DNA of 64,000 nt from Naumovozyma dairenensis CBS 421. Taxonomy: Eukaryota > Ascomycota > Saccharomycetes > Saccharomycetales > Saccharomycetaceae. The stretch lies in NCBI RefSeq assembly GCF_000227115.2, contig NC_016480.1, forward strand, positions 558,001-622,000. The letters run 5' to 3'. The position numbers were made by a program, and so were the translations under genes. This document shows, one piece after another, positions 1-16,025 of the stretch. The notes beneath the pieces are model-generated. The model was not told where the DNA came from. It ran no database searches and saw only the letters and a list, made by a program, of their open reading frames with translations. Positions within the stretch are counted from its first letter, which is position 1; every line of letters starts with the position of its first letter.

Positions 1-5000
<5,000 letters not shown>

Positions 5001-5788
5001 AGGAATGTTGACCAATGAATGGTATTATATTATTATTATATTTTATTATTATCCTTTAAAACAATGGGCATGTGAGAGGAAATGATAAAGATTACTCAAT
5101 GAGTAATCTTAAGATTGAATTGTTTTCACGTTGCAAAAGGCTCTTTCGAAATATTTATAGATAACGAGATATCGGCAACGTATCATGCAAAGAAAACAGT
5201 GGGGGGGGGTTTCTGTTTTTCTACAGGTTTAAATTTATTTTGTTCCATATTCTATTTAGTTTAGTTTAAATTAGTTTAGTTTAGTTTAGTTATAAATTTA
5301 GTTAGGCAGGTAAGGCATACACTTTGACATTAATAATAAGGCCCCATTAATTGCATTTTTCAAGATAATTGTAGTCGACTATACCAAAAAATGGTTGCGT
5401 CTAAAAACCCACAACTGGCAAGAGTAGTGCTCTCTAGTGACATCAGCACACAAACCTGGGCATAATATGGCTGATATTAAATGCATTGTTATTCGAAACT
5501 CTTTCTTGTTCCTGTTCATAAAACGTCCGGGGGGGGGGGGAGCAAACTAAAATTTAATATCATTAGCCGCCAAGCAATTAGCACCGGCACCGCACCCGTT
5601 CTATTGGTAGAGTGGTCGATTTTATGTTGGCTACATAGACAAGACTATGACTCAAAGACCAGTAAGTCGCAATTTAATTAGGTTATCATCAGAAATAAAA
5701 GAGAGTACCGGTATCACCGTACTTTAATAGGAGAAGTAAGGATTAAATAGGATTAATTGGTACGAGAAAATAACACAAATATAGTACA
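5001..5788. other. RPH1-ADK2 intergenic region
   Basis: This holds the RPH1 3' region and the ADK2 promoter. It contains a perfect 11-bp-arm palindrome at 5088-5110, a run of nine G at 5201-5209, a TTTAG repeat at about 5255-5290 and a run of twelve G at 5529-5540. I see no gene: the 66-residue open frame at 5481-5681 has no recognisable features. Confidence 0.6.
5088..5110. repeat. perfect palindrome just downstream of RPH1
   Basis: An 11-base arm starting AAGATTAC is followed by one central base and its exact reverse complement. A partly overlapping AATCTTAAGATT palindrome follows. It begins 88 bases after the RPH1 stop, so it may form a hairpin in the RPH1 3' UTR. The function is unknown. 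Confidence 0.6.
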
Positions 5789-6514
5789 ATGAGGGATAAA
5801 GTGGCGTCAATAGCGACTCCAATAAGACTGGTGTTATTAGGTCCTCCAGGATCAGGGAAGGGCACTCAAACGAAAAAGTTAATGAATTTGATACCACAAT
5901 TTGATCATATATCATCGGGTGAACTTTTACGTCAACAAATCAATGCCAACACTAAACTTGGTCAAATAGCATCCAAATACATTCACGAAGGAAAATTAAT
6001 CCCGGATGATTTGATTACGAAACTGTTAACGAATCGTTTATTCAACCCACTCAGTCCGAACTCTAATAACAGTAATTCTAAATGGATTCTCGATGGTTTT
6101 CCAAGGACAATTATACAAGCTGAACACTTGGATCGGACGTTGCTTCAAAATCAAACCATGTTGGACCTTGTCGTTGAACTAAATGTCCCTGATAGTATTA
6201 TTCTTGGACGTATCGAAGAAAGATACATCCATCCATCAAGTGGAAGAGTTTATAACTTGAAATATAATCCCCCAAAAGTTCCAGGCAGGGATGATGTTAC
6301 AGGGGAGCGTCTAGTGAAAAGGGTAGATGATACATTGGCTGCATTCAAAGAAAGAATCAAAACCTATCATGAAACGGCAGACCCACTAAAAGAATATTAT
6401 GACAAACAAGGCGTTCTGAGTACTTTATCAGGAGAAACCTCCGATATTATATTCCCAAAGCTTGTTAGCTTATTGAATTCCAAATTCGGGCTGAAATTAG
6501 AAACAAGTTCGTAA
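5789..6514 (+). CDS. ADK2: mitochondrial GTP:AMP phosphotransferase (adenylate kinase 3 type)
   Basis: The 241-residue protein is a short-type nucleoside monophosphate kinase. It has a P-loop GPPGSGKGT at residues 18-26, the NMP-binding SSGELLR segment, the DGFPRT motif and a LID region that includes SGRVYNLKYNPPKVPG. The LID has no zinc-binding cysteines, as in eukaryotic AK3-like enzymes. Family knowledge: Adk2 transfers phosphate from GTP or ITP to AMP in the mitochondrial matrix, and its uncleaved N terminus acts as the import signal. The length is slightly above the 225 residues of the S. cerevisiae enzyme. Its position between RPH1 and RAD3 on the same strand matches the ADK2 locus. Confidence 0.93.
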   Translation: MRDKVASIATPIRLVLLGPPGSGKGTQTKKLMNLIPQFDHISSGELLRQQINANTKLGQIASKYIHEGKLIPDDLITKLLTNRLFNPLSPNSNNSNSKWILDGFPRTIIQAEHLDRTLLQNQTMLDLVVELNVPDSIILGRIEERYIHPSSGRVYNLKYNPPKVPGRDDVTGERLVKRVDDTLAAFKERIKTYHETADPLKEYYDKQGVLSTLSGETSDIIFPKLVSLLNSKFGLKLETSS

Positions 6515-6973
6515 TATCGAAGGGATATGTAAATTGTAATCCTTCAAAATACTCATTAATTCCGAAATTTGTTCTTCAATTCATCAATTCAAAACTATAT
6601 CACATGGTCGAGACTAAAACCATCGTTTTTTATGGTCACGTATATGGATAGTTTCAAATAATATCGTACAAATTATATATTCGCTAGTCATGTATAAAAA
6701 AGGGAGCAAACTCTACACTCCTACCTAACCTTCTGTTTTGTAGTTTAGTAATGATATCTATTACAGTATATAATAGGGCAACAAGCTTCATTTTCTGGCG
6801 CGCTTCGAGATTCCTACGTAGTCTAGCATTGAATATTTTTAAATACACTATATAGAATCTATACAATAAAATACTTGAAAAACGATTCCTTAAAAAAAGA
6901 CAAGAGCAAAAACATAGGATTCCTCCTGATAGAAAGAGTGGAACTAATTGACAGGTACTTAACGAAAAGAAGC
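6515..6973. other. ADK2-RAD3 intergenic region
   Basis: A 459-base spacer between tandem genes, holding the ADK2 3' region and the RAD3 promoter. An in-frame TTG at 6875 would extend RAD3, but the true start is the ATG at 6974. No other gene or clear motif is seen. Confidence 0.6.
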
Positions 6974-9289
6974 ATGAAGTTTTACATCGATGATTTGCCG
7001 GTACTCTTCCCTTACCCAAAGATCTATCCTGAACAATACCATTATATGTGTGATCTAAAGAAAACACTTGATGCAGGCGGGAATAGTATCTTGGAAATGC
7101 CATCTGGGACAGGTAAAACTGTCTCTTTGTTATCTTTGACAATATCATATCAGATGCATTATCCTGAACATCGTAAAATTATCTATTGTTCGCGTACTAT
7201 GTCAGAAATTGAAAAGGCATTGGTGGAATTGGAAAATTTAATGGCTTATAGAGCTAAAGAATTGGGTCATGTGGAAACATTCCGTGGCCTTGGCTTAACG
7301 TCAAGAAAGAATTTATGTTTGCATCCAGTAGTGAGTAAGGAAAGAAAAGGTTCTGTTGTCGATGAAAAATGTCGAAGGATGACAAATGGGATAGCAAAAA
7401 GGAAATTAGAACAAGATCCAAATGCGGATGCTGAATTATGTGAATATCATGAAAATCTATATAAAATGGAAGTAGATGAATACTTACCAAATGGTGTCTT
7501 TTCCTTCGAGAAATTGATTAAATATTGTGAAGAGAGAACAATCTGTCCATATTTTGTTGTTCGTCGTATGATCTCAATGTGTAATATAATGATTTATTCA
7601 TACCATTATTTACTTGATCCAAAAATCGCAGAAAGAGTTTCTAATGAAGTATCAAAAGACAGTATAGTTATTTTTGATGAAGCGCACAATATTGACAATG
7701 TTTGTATCGAGTCTCTATCTTTGGATTTAACCAATGATGTGCTAAGAAGAGCTACAAAGGGTGCACATGCGTTAGAAGAGAAAATCGATGATGTACGGAA
7801 AATAGATTCTCAAAGGTTACAAGACGAATATGATAAGTTGGTCGAAGGCCTTCATTCCTCTGATATTGTACCAGAACAAGAGGAACCCTTCGTGGAAACG
7901 CCTGTATTATCTAAAGATCTTTTAAAGGAGGCTATACCGGGGAATATAAGAAGAGCAGAACATTTCGTATCATTCTTGAAGAGGTTAATCGAATATTTGA
8001 AGACAAGAATGAAAGTTTTACATGTCATCTCAGAAACTCCTAAATCTTTCTTACAACATTTGAAACAGTTGACGTTCATCGATAGAAAACCATTAAGGTT
8101 TTGTTCGGAACGTCTCTCTTTACTTGTAAGAACATTGGAAGTTAATGATGTTGAAGATTTCAACTCCTTGAAGGACATCGCTACTTTTGCAACACTTATC
8201 TCTACTTATGAAGATGGATTTTTACTAATTATTGAACCATACGAAATTGAAAATGCAGCAGTCCCTAATCCAATCATGAGATTCACATGCCTTGATGCAT
8301 CTATAGCAATAAAACCTGTATTCGAAAAGTTTTCCTCTGTTATTATTACATCAGGTACCATTTCCCCGTTGGATATGTATCCAAGAATGTTGAATTTTGA
8401 AACCGTACTTCAAAAATCATATTCCATGACATTAGCTAAAAAATCTTTCTTACCAATGATTGTAACTAAAGGATCTGATCAAGTCGCTATATCATCTCGG
8501 TTTGAGATTCGTAATGATCCAAGTATTGTCCGTAACTATGGGTCAATGTTGGTGGAGTTTGCAAAGATTACTCCTGATGGAATGGTAGTGTTCTTCCCAT
8601 CGTATTTATATATGGAAAGTATTGTCTCAATGTGGCAAACGATGGGTATATTAGATGAAGTTTGGAAGCATAAGTTGATTCTTGTCGAAACACCAGATGC
8701 TCAAGAAACTTCTCTAGCATTGGAGACATATAGAAAGGCATGCTCGAATGGGAGAGGTGCTATATTATTGTCAGTTGCAAGAGGGAAAGTCTCGGAAGGT
8801 ATCGATTTTGATCATCAATACGGTAGAACTGTCCTGATGATTGGTATCCCATTCCAATATACAGAATCTCGTATATTAAAAGCGCGTCTAGAATTCTTAA
8901 GAGAGAATTACCAAATTAGAGAAAACGATTTCTTATCATTCGATGCAATGAGACATGCAGCTCAGTGTCTTGGTAGAGTTTTAAGAGGTAAAGATGATTA
9001 CGGTGTTATGGTGCTAGCAGATCGTAGGTTTTCGAGAAAGAGAACACAGTTGCCAAAATGGATTGCGCAGGGCCTATCAGATGCGGATTTGAATCTTTCT
9101 ACTGATATGGCAATCTCGAACGCTAAACAGTTTCTAAGAACCATGGCTCAACCGACAGATCCTAAAGATCAAGAAGGTGTTTCGGTATGGAGTTTTGAGG
9201 ATTTGACGAAACACCAAAACGAAAAGAAAAAGAAAAGCCAACCCATAGAAGTCTTAGGAGAAGAGGACGAAGATATCGAGATGGAGTAA
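6974..9289 (+). CDS. RAD3: TFIIH 5'-3' DNA helicase Rad3 (XPD)
   Basis: The 771-residue protein is an almost full-length match to Rad3/XPD (778 residues in S. cerevisiae). The start is placed at the ATG at 6974, which gives the highly conserved MKFYIDDLPVLFPYP N terminus; the frame is open further upstream only through non-ATG codons. Walker A (PSGTGKT, Lys48), the DEAH box (about 234-237) and four Fe-S cluster cysteines at about 115, 133, 156 and 191 are present, as is the C-terminal helicase motif QCLGRVLRGK. Family knowledge: Rad3 is the 5'-3' helicase of TFIIH, required for nucleotide excision repair and for transcription initiation. The C-terminal acidic tail is shorter than in S. cerevisiae. 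It is convergent with BRR2, with stop codons 163 bases apart. Confidence 0.97.
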   Translation: MKFYIDDLPVLFPYPKIYPEQYHYMCDLKKTLDAGGNSILEMPSGTGKTVSLLSLTISYQMHYPEHRKIIYCSRTMSEIEKALVELENLMAYRAKELGHVETFRGLGLTSRKNLCLHPVVSKERKGSVVDEKCRRMTNGIAKRKLEQDPNADAELCEYHENLYKMEVDEYLPNGVFSFEKLIKYCEERTICPYFVVRRMISMCNIMIYSYHYLLDPKIAERVSNEVSKDSIVIFDEAHNIDNVCIESLSLDLTNDVLRRATKGAHALEEKIDDVRKIDSQRLQDEYDKLVEGLHSSDIVPEQEEPFVETPVLSKDLLKEAIPGNIRRAEHFVSFLKRLIEYLKTRMKVLHVISETPKSFLQHLKQLTFIDRKPLRFCSERLSLLVRTLEVNDVEDFNSLKDIATFATLISTYEDGFLLIIEPYEIENAAVPNPIMRFTCLDASIAIKPVFEKFSSVIITSGTISPLDMYPRMLNFETVLQKSYSMTLAKKSFLPMIVTKGSDQVAISSRFEIRNDPSIVRNYGSMLVEFAKITPDGMVVFFPSYLYMESIVSMWQTMGILDEVWKHKLILVETPDAQETSLALETYRKACSNGRGAILLSVARGKVSEGIDFDHQYGRTVLMIGIPFQYTESRILKARLEFLRENYQIRENDFLSFDAMRHAAQCLGRVLRGKDDYGVMVLADRRFSRKRTQLPKWIAQGLSDADLNLSTDMAISNAKQFLRTMAQPTDPKDQEGVSVWSFEDLTKHQNEKKKKSQPIEVLGEEDEDIEME

Positions 9290-9452
9290 CATTAAGTACT
9301 AAAATGCATTTGCATAAATATGTAATATATGCTACTGTCTATATATTATATAAAGATAAAACTATCAATAGCTGGTGCGAATCCTGACGCTCGGTTTTAC
9401 GTAGATTGTCAATTTAAATACGAGACCGCCGGTCCTACGACCCTATTACCTT

Positions 9453-12400
9453 TCATTCAATGACTTCAAGCTTAAAAGAAACTTCCTTATCTGCATCGAG
9501 GTAAGAATCGCAAACACACCATATAGTTAATTCATGGTTCCCAGAACTCGACAAGGAGAATTCGAGATCATATTCTTGACTCTCTTTACTTAGGGAGACT
9601 TTCTTGATGGCATACAGTTCTCTTTTGGAAACTTCACCTATAACAAGCCACCAATTTTCTAATTTCTTGAATGGATATTGCTCTGTAATGACCTCTAGGG
9701 ACTCTGGTTCGTCATCTCTAGTTAATTTTACCGTAATGCTTATCAGTTGCTCAATAGCAATTTTCGAGTTGTTCAGAGGTGAATAAAGTAACGCTACATT
9801 AGGATAGCTATTAACAAAGTTCGCCACTCTAACAAGCTTCTTATTTTCCATCATCATAATCTCCATTCTTTCATCATCTTCTAGGGACATGATGTCATAC
9901 ACAGTCTCGACTTTCTTTTCGGCACATTTGGCCAAGATATTGTCATCAAAGAATGGGATTTGCCTTAAAGGATTGTCAACATCCCAAATAGCTTGAACGA
10001 TCATCTGGGATATATCCATGGCTGTAGTGGCGTTGAGACAACCTTCACCAGAAAGAATATCGATTATGCTATTAACAAGTTGAAGAGATTTGGTTAGAAT
10101 ATACCGTAAATCCTCTTTGAACTCGGGTTCAAGCGGTATCCTAGAGAAATGTGCCTGTAACAGTGTAAAAACTTTAAAGCTTGTGATATTCATGGTAGCA
10201 TCAAGAGAAAATGTTAGAGGTAGCTTCTTGCTTAATCTGACCAAATTACTGTAGTCGTTCTTTCTAATACGAATCTGTTCGAATTCTGTCGCACTCGAAA
10301 GAGTTTCAAGGATATCTTGAAGTGTCGAAGTTTTTGATAGTTTCTTAATAAATGTATCCATCGTAACAAAGTAAACATCGTTATGTGAACTAATTAAACA
10401 ACCATTCAAAGGAGAAATAACTTCATCAGTTTCATCTTCCGACGCCTTTAATTTATTTCTATCTTCTGATATATCAATCATAGAACTTTCTACTAAATCT
10501 TTCATAACATTTTCAATTAATTCAGTCAAATACGCTGAAATCCCAAATGACGAAATATCTTTAACACCGTAAAAGCTAGGGTTTGCATGAATTCTTCTGT
10601 AAAAATAGGAATACGTCATCCAATCTATACAATGTTGTTTATCTTGTATTATGTTGTTACCGATTTCACTAAGAAGGATGTCATGAAGATGATAGTAAAT
10701 AAAACTCTCTACCGGTAATGGCTCCACCAGAAATTTTCTATAGTAATTTTTTCTATTTGAATCTGTAAGGATTATAGCTTTTCCACTATCTACCAAAGCT
10801 CGCTTTCCAACAGAGCTTACCATTCCTAGAATTTCATATAACGTGTAATTAATGTAGCGGTGAGCATGACCATCGAAATATGAAGTTCCTAAGATAAAAA
10901 CCTGGTTTGATTTAGGGCAACAAAGATGGCATTCTTTCGATACCAACAAAAATGATAAAGCACCATAGTCATATAATTTCTGTACTACTTTTCTATCTTT
11001 TGGTTGCATGCCTTTATACATTACTCCTATACCGTGCATCAACGAACGTTTTATCCATGAATCATGGACTTTGCTCAAATAAGAATCAATTTGCTCAACA
11101 TTTGTATTTAATAAGTCCCATTCAGTAAGCTGGCTCCATGTTAGTAGCTGGGAACAAACCGATTTGCATTCCTCTAACCCAGCAACAAAAACCAATGAAG
11201 TATAATGAGCTGAAAAGGTCTTAAGCGCTATATCAAATACAGTTTTGAGCATCGATGGTGTGTATGACTGTCGGGAAGTGCCATCAAAGGATTGGATATG
11301 TATTTCTACAGGATCAACTCTTACTTCAGGAGAATAATTGAATATACCTTCTTTTTTTACATCTATCCATTCGGCCAAATCCCTAGCATTGGCAAGAGGC
11401 GTTGAAGTGGCAATAATCCTTACTTCTTTTTCCAATTGGGTAGACATAAATAAGATACGTGATATAGCTGATTCGTAAAGTGCTCCAGGGATCCCATTCC
11501 CAATCTGATCTATGCCATCACAAATAAAAAGCTCAATCTTCTGTATATTCTTCCTTTGCCTCCAACGCCGTGAAACAAGATTAAATTGTTCCGGTGTAGT
11601 TAAAATTAAGTGGTTCCTAGCTATGATACGTAGATTTAATGTGAGGTCAACATCTAGCTTGTTTATGTTCTTACCACCCGCAATGTTTGATAACTTCTTT
11701 TGCCATTTATCAAGAAGATAATCAATTTTTTCTTGTGATGGGCAAATGAAAAGTGCTCTTCCCTTATTCTGCCTCCAATGATTTAAGATTGCCAGTTCAA
11801 CTGATATTATTCTATTCGTTTCTTCTGCTGTGCATATTAAAATATTATCATTTGAGTTATATACACCATTGAACATCGAACTTTGGATCCTATTAAAATT
11901 GGTAAAATCGAAGACTTCGTTGAAACCTTCATTTTCTAAATCGGAAACAGGTATGAGCTCTGTATTAACAAGCTCTGTAGGCGCTGGGAATTTCTTTGGA
12001 AGTCTGACATCATCTAGTATAGCGGCAATTTGGTAATGGCAATGGAGCCATTTCTCTGAGATGACGTTTACGAAGAAATTTGGAGGAAGTCTTTTTTGTT
12101 GAGCTGGTGTCAGTTGAATTGAAAAATCAACGACGTATTCCTGGGAAATCAAGTCTGGTGTTATGAAAACACTTTCATAATATAATATACCGTTACCATC
12201 AATATCTTCCACCATGACTAAAAAGGGCTCACTATTTCCGTGTAAATTCTTATCCCATACCCAATCAGGTATTATTTCTAGATCAATGCGGAGAAGGCTT
12301 GGTGTTAAGGGCTGAATTGAACATTTAGCGGATACTTTAGGGAATCTTTTGATCAAGTCATATACGTGCTTACCATTTCTCTCTGATCTTATTGCACGTC

Positions 12401-15400
12401 CAACAGCCGCGGGTGACTCCAGATTTAAATAATCGTTCCATGGAAGAGTGGAGCTTTCTGTTCTCTTAATAACTTCTTGGGGACAATTAGGAAACTGTCT
12501 GAGCGGTGAATTTGTATACCATAGTCGTCTCTCAACTGACTTACAGAGATTTAAAAGTATCTTGGTTGAACGTGACCAGCCTTGCCTTAAACACAGTTCG
12601 TACATTGCTCTTAACAATCTACCGGCGTTCTGTTGAATAAAAATCATATCGGCCCTTAATGCAAACCCATCAAATCTTAACCGCGAAATATATGATTGAA
12701 GCAGAATATTTGTCTTGGCTTGAGGCTCATCGATCGTTTCTCGTATTGGTATCGGAACTTTTTCGAATAGTTCCTTAAGCTCTCTTCTTTCCTCTTGTCT
12801 AATCGATATATATTTGAATTCATCTGAAAGTGCAAATATCCTAAATATGTCGAATTGGGAACTATGTTCTGAGAGCTCGTTATTATAAACGTCGATAGAC
12901 GTATGTTTGATGTAAAAATACGAAGCAATACGTCCAAGTTCTGTAGATTTCATAGTATCATTGCCCATGTCATATATAATAAGCCCCTGTTTATTTAAAG
13001 TTTGAAGAGCTGAGTTCAAGAGAAGCCTTCTAAATTCCTTCAAATCATCATCACCATCTGCTTTCTGTACCTTGTATAGATCGGGAGATACTAACATTCG
13101 AACATATAGATAGGTGTACGATATCCATGTTAGAGCATCATTCATATTTTTGACTGAACCAAAGACAATTTCTGCATTTAAATTATCTATAAGTCGTGAA
13201 ATAAATTGAGATTCGATTGGCAGCTGTTGATTTAAAACAGCTAAGTAATATTGTACGTCTTGCTGGTTTGTAATAATTATGCCCTCACCGTGTGTATCAT
13301 ATCTTGGTCTACCTGCTCTACCAAGCATCTGAAGAATATCTTGTGGGGATAACTGTTCCCATATACCTTTTTCTGGAGAATATACTTCGGTACCTTTAAT
13401 TATCACTGTATGTGCCGGTAAATTCACACCCCATGCTAATGTAGCCGTGGAAACTAGGACCTGAAGCAAACCATCTGCAAATAAATCTTCTGAAAGTGAT
13501 CTGTCTGCCCTGGTTAAACCAGCATGATGGATCCCTATTCCTGACGTTAGTATGCTCTTCAAGCTTAGGTCTTGCACGGTTTCGGATTCTCTTTTTAGTA
13601 TTTCTACGGAACTAGTATCCGATTTTATTATTTTATTAATGTTATCACTTTCTGTAAATTGATTCTTTAGCCATTTTGCAGTTCTTGCAGTATCTTTCCT
13701 TGAATGGACAAAAACAATTACCTGATGCCCTTCTGAGACAGATTCAAGAACTTTATCATAGCATGCCTGGTTCATTGCACTTAGTCTCTTTACTGCATTT
13801 TGTTCTTTAATACCACAAAATTGTTGGGATAATGGACAAGGTCTAAATGATGAATCGAAATAAAACAGACCATCTGCGGGAACTCGTAGAAATTTCCCAA
13901 CATCTTTATAATTTGGTAATGTAGCTGAAAGTGCAACTATTCTTGGGCGTTCTCGTAATTGCTGAGACCATAGCGTACGAGCAACAATTGATTCAATAAC
14001 AGGTCCCCGCGCGTCGTGTAAAAGGTGTACTTCATCTATAATAATTAATCTAACTTCTTCAACAAAGGATGTGTCTTCAACTTTTCTTGTTATAATATCC
14101 CATTTCTCAGGAGTTGACACCAGAATATGAGTTTCTGATATTTCTCGTCTATTTAATCTCGTATCCCCCGTCAATTCGGAAACTTTGATACCTAAATAAC
14201 CCAACCTTCTTTGGAATTCCCTAACTTGTTCTTGAACTAAAGCTTTTAATGGAGCAATATAAACAACTTTGAAATGATTTAAATTCAGTTTTCCTGTTTG
14301 TTCGTTGTAATGATGGGAGAGGTTACGGAGTATTGCCAACAAGGCTACATTAGTCTTCCCTGCACCAGTAGGCGCACAAAGTAATATATTATAATCATTT
14401 TTGAAAGCTGCTGGAAATACTTTAGACTGTATAGGATTCAAACTATCTGTCTCACCAGCTGGAAAAGATTTTCTTGCCCATTGCGGAAGAGATGAGATTG
14501 GTATCAAATCGTAGTCTATCGTTGGTTTCGAAGGGGCAGGAATATGAATCTCATCATAATGTGGTTTAACTCTTTTGAAGGAGCCTTCGGGCAGCAATAC
14601 TTTTGATACAGTCATTAATTTTGAACCTTGGTCGAACTTTAAAGTAGCTAGATCTAATATATTATCTTCCATGGATTTCTTAGTTTTTTTTGTACCGGTT
14701 TTGACATTATCTTCTAATCTTCTTTTTGATACATTTGCTTTTCTAGATTTATACTGTTGGACAAGATCTTCGAGACCATTAGCAGTCATTTCTTCAAATA
14801 GTTTAGTAGCATTCTCTTCAGAGCTTTGCGATAGCCTATAACCCCAAATGATTGGAAGCCTATTACGTATAATATAGTTTATAAATGATGCATGGTCTTC
14901 TCCTAAGATTTTGGTTAGATTAATGTTCAGAGGTGTTGTATCGTATTCTGTATTCATAAGTTCATCAATTATTTGAGACTGTGTGTTTGATATTAACGAT
15001 ATATCTTGTGTGTCTAATACTTGCCATAGTTTCCTTTTTAAAAACGATTCATCAACTGCATATATTTGTATATCTTCATTCATAAAAGTACTACTCTCAC
15101 CTTTCATGATTACTATATCCTCGTTGTCTGTTGGGAGAAGACTTTTATTTTTTAGGTTCTTGTTATTCATCGGTTGTTTTTTACCATTTTCTTCCTCTTC
15201 TGCTTCTTCTTCGCCCTCTTCTTCACTAATTACCTGATCTAAGAGTTTTTGGTCTTCCTCGTCGGCCTCTTCTCCTTCAGAGTCATCGTCAGCGTTCGCC
15301 AAGACGTTTATGATATTATCTCGATCGTTCACTCCATTTTCAGTAATTATTTCCTCCTCACGTTCTTCGTCTTTGTTGAAATCAGTAATATTTTTAGTAA

Positions 15401-16025
15401 TCTTAACCAATTCAATAAATTTTGAAGGTTCAATATCGAACCCAATATCATTTTGCAGTTCAATTCTTTTCTTATCTATAAATCCATCTAGTTCGTCATC
15501 ATTTTCTTTCAAAGAACAAATCAAAACATCTGCAGTATCACTAATAATATCATGTGGTATATCATTCCCCAATAAGTCGATTACCCATTGGATAACATCA
15601 TCATAATGAGCTAAATTTTCATTTGTTGAAGGATAATATTTCAAAGGAGACACAGAATCCAGATCCAAAAGGGTAGACTCATTTTGTCTCTGCCTATTTA
15701 GCAAAAGATTATTATTATTGTTTACTTTCGTTTGTGTTATGATTGTAGCTTTTTCTTGTTGTCTTTTAACATTTTTCATAGCTTCCTCCTTTTCCTCATC
15801 AAGTAAGTCATGAGTCAAATTCGTACCCATGTCTTTCAAAGATATTCTCCCACTTAATGATTTAGGGTGTGATTTCTCTGCATCTTTAACGGGGTCATAT
15901 GTAGATATTTGGAACCTTTTGTCTGCTTTTAAGACTTTATTAGACATTTCATCGTAACGATAAATCTCTTTAATTTTTTGCTTGTCAGAGGCATCGTCAG
16001 TGGTTCTGCCATTTTCCATGCCCAT
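9453..16025 (-). CDS. BRR2: spliceosomal U5 snRNP RNA helicase Brr2
   Basis: The 2190-residue protein is a Ski2-like helicase with two helicase-Sec63 cassettes, close to the S. cerevisiae length of 2163. The N-terminal cassette is intact, with APTGAGKT near residue 550 and the DEVH box near 663. The C-terminal cassette is degenerate: TAEETNR stands near 1398 in place of a Walker A, and CDGI near 1503 in place of the DExH box. This matches the known inactive regulatory second cassette. The N-terminal region is acidic (about residues 215-290) with a PWI-like helical segment before it. Family knowledge: Brr2 unwinds U4/U6 to activate the spliceosome and also acts in its disassembly. It shares a 314-base divergent promoter with RAD24. 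Confidence 0.97.
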   Translation of the reverse strand: MGMENGRTTDDASDKQKIKEIYRYDEMSNKVLKADKRFQISTYDPVKDAEKSHPKSLSGRISLKDMGTNLTHDLLDEEKEEAMKNVKRQQEKATIITQTKVNNNNNLLLNRQRQNESTLLDLDSVSPLKYYPSTNENLAHYDDVIQWVIDLLGNDIPHDIISDTADVLICSLKENDDELDGFIDKKRIELQNDIGFDIEPSKFIELVKITKNITDFNKDEEREEEIITENGVNDRDNIINVLANADDDSEGEEADEEDQKLLDQVISEEEGEEEAEEEENGKKQPMNNKNLKNKSLLPTDNEDIVIMKGESSTFMNEDIQIYAVDESFLKRKLWQVLDTQDISLISNTQSQIIDELMNTEYDTTPLNINLTKILGEDHASFINYIIRNRLPIIWGYRLSQSSEENATKLFEEMTANGLEDLVQQYKSRKANVSKRRLEDNVKTGTKKTKKSMEDNILDLATLKFDQGSKLMTVSKVLLPEGSFKRVKPHYDEIHIPAPSKPTIDYDLIPISSLPQWARKSFPAGETDSLNPIQSKVFPAAFKNDYNILLCAPTGAGKTNVALLAILRNLSHHYNEQTGKLNLNHFKVVYIAPLKALVQEQVREFQRRLGYLGIKVSELTGDTRLNRREISETHILVSTPEKWDIITRKVEDTSFVEEVRLIIIDEVHLLHDARGPVIESIVARTLWSQQLRERPRIVALSATLPNYKDVGKFLRVPADGLFYFDSSFRPCPLSQQFCGIKEQNAVKRLSAMNQACYDKVLESVSEGHQVIVFVHSRKDTARTAKWLKNQFTESDNINKIIKSDTSSVEILKRESETVQDLSLKSILTSGIGIHHAGLTRADRSLSEDLFADGLLQVLVSTATLAWGVNLPAHTVIIKGTEVYSPEKGIWEQLSPQDILQMLGRAGRPRYDTHGEGIIITNQQDVQYYLAVLNQQLPIESQFISRLIDNLNAEIVFGSVKNMNDALTWISYTYLYVRMLVSPDLYKVQKADGDDDLKEFRRLLLNSALQTLNKQGLIIYDMGNDTMKSTELGRIASYFYIKHTSIDVYNNELSEHSSQFDIFRIFALSDEFKYISIRQEERRELKELFEKVPIPIRETIDEPQAKTNILLQSYISRLRFDGFALRADMIFIQQNAGRLLRAMYELCLRQGWSRSTKILLNLCKSVERRLWYTNSPLRQFPNCPQEVIKRTESSTLPWNDYLNLESPAAVGRAIRSERNGKHVYDLIKRFPKVSAKCSIQPLTPSLLRIDLEIIPDWVWDKNLHGNSEPFLVMVEDIDGNGILYYESVFITPDLISQEYVVDFSIQLTPAQQKRLPPNFFVNVISEKWLHCHYQIAAILDDVRLPKKFPAPTELVNTELIPVSDLENEGFNEVFDFTNFNRIQSSMFNGVYNSNDNILICTAEETNRIISVELAILNHWRQNKGRALFICPSQEKIDYLLDKWQKKLSNIAGGKNINKLDVDLTLNLRIIARNHLILTTPEQFNLVSRRWRQRKNIQKIELFICDGIDQIGNGIPGALYESAISRILFMSTQLEKEVRIIATSTPLANARDLAEWIDVKKEGIFNYSPEVRVDPVEIHIQSFDGTSRQSYTPSMLKTVFDIALKTFSAHYTSLVFVAGLEECKSVCSQLLTWSQLTEWDLLNTNVEQIDSYLSKVHDSWIKRSLMHGIGVMYKGMQPKDRKVVQKLYDYGALSFLLVSKECHLCCPKSNQVFILGTSYFDGHAHRYINYTLYEILGMVSSVGKRALVDSGKAIILTDSNRKNYYRKFLVEPLPVESFIYYHLHDILLSEIGNNIIQDKQHCIDWMTYSYFYRRIHANPSFYGVKDISSFGISAYLTELIENVMKDLVESSMIDISEDRNKLKASEDETDEVISPLNGCLISSHNDVYFVTMDTFIKKLSKTSTLQDILETLSSATEFEQIRIRKNDYSNLVRLSKKLPLTFSLDATMNITSFKVFTLLQAHFSRIPLEPEFKEDLRYILTKSLQLVNSIIDILSGEGCLNATTAMDISQMIVQAIWDVDNPLRQIPFFDDNILAKCAEKKVETVYDIMSLEDDERMEIMMMENKKLVRVANFVNSYPNVALLYSPLNNSKIAIEQLISITVKLTRDDEPESLEVITEQYPFKKLENWWLVIGEVSKRELYAIKKVSLSKESQEYDLEFSLSSSGNHELTIWCVCDSYLDADKEVSFKLEVIE

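Noticed and set aside
6875..6973. A 33-codon N-terminal extension of RAD3 beginning at TTG
   Set aside because: The conserved Rad3 N terminus starts at the ATG at 6974, and non-ATG initiation is not supported.
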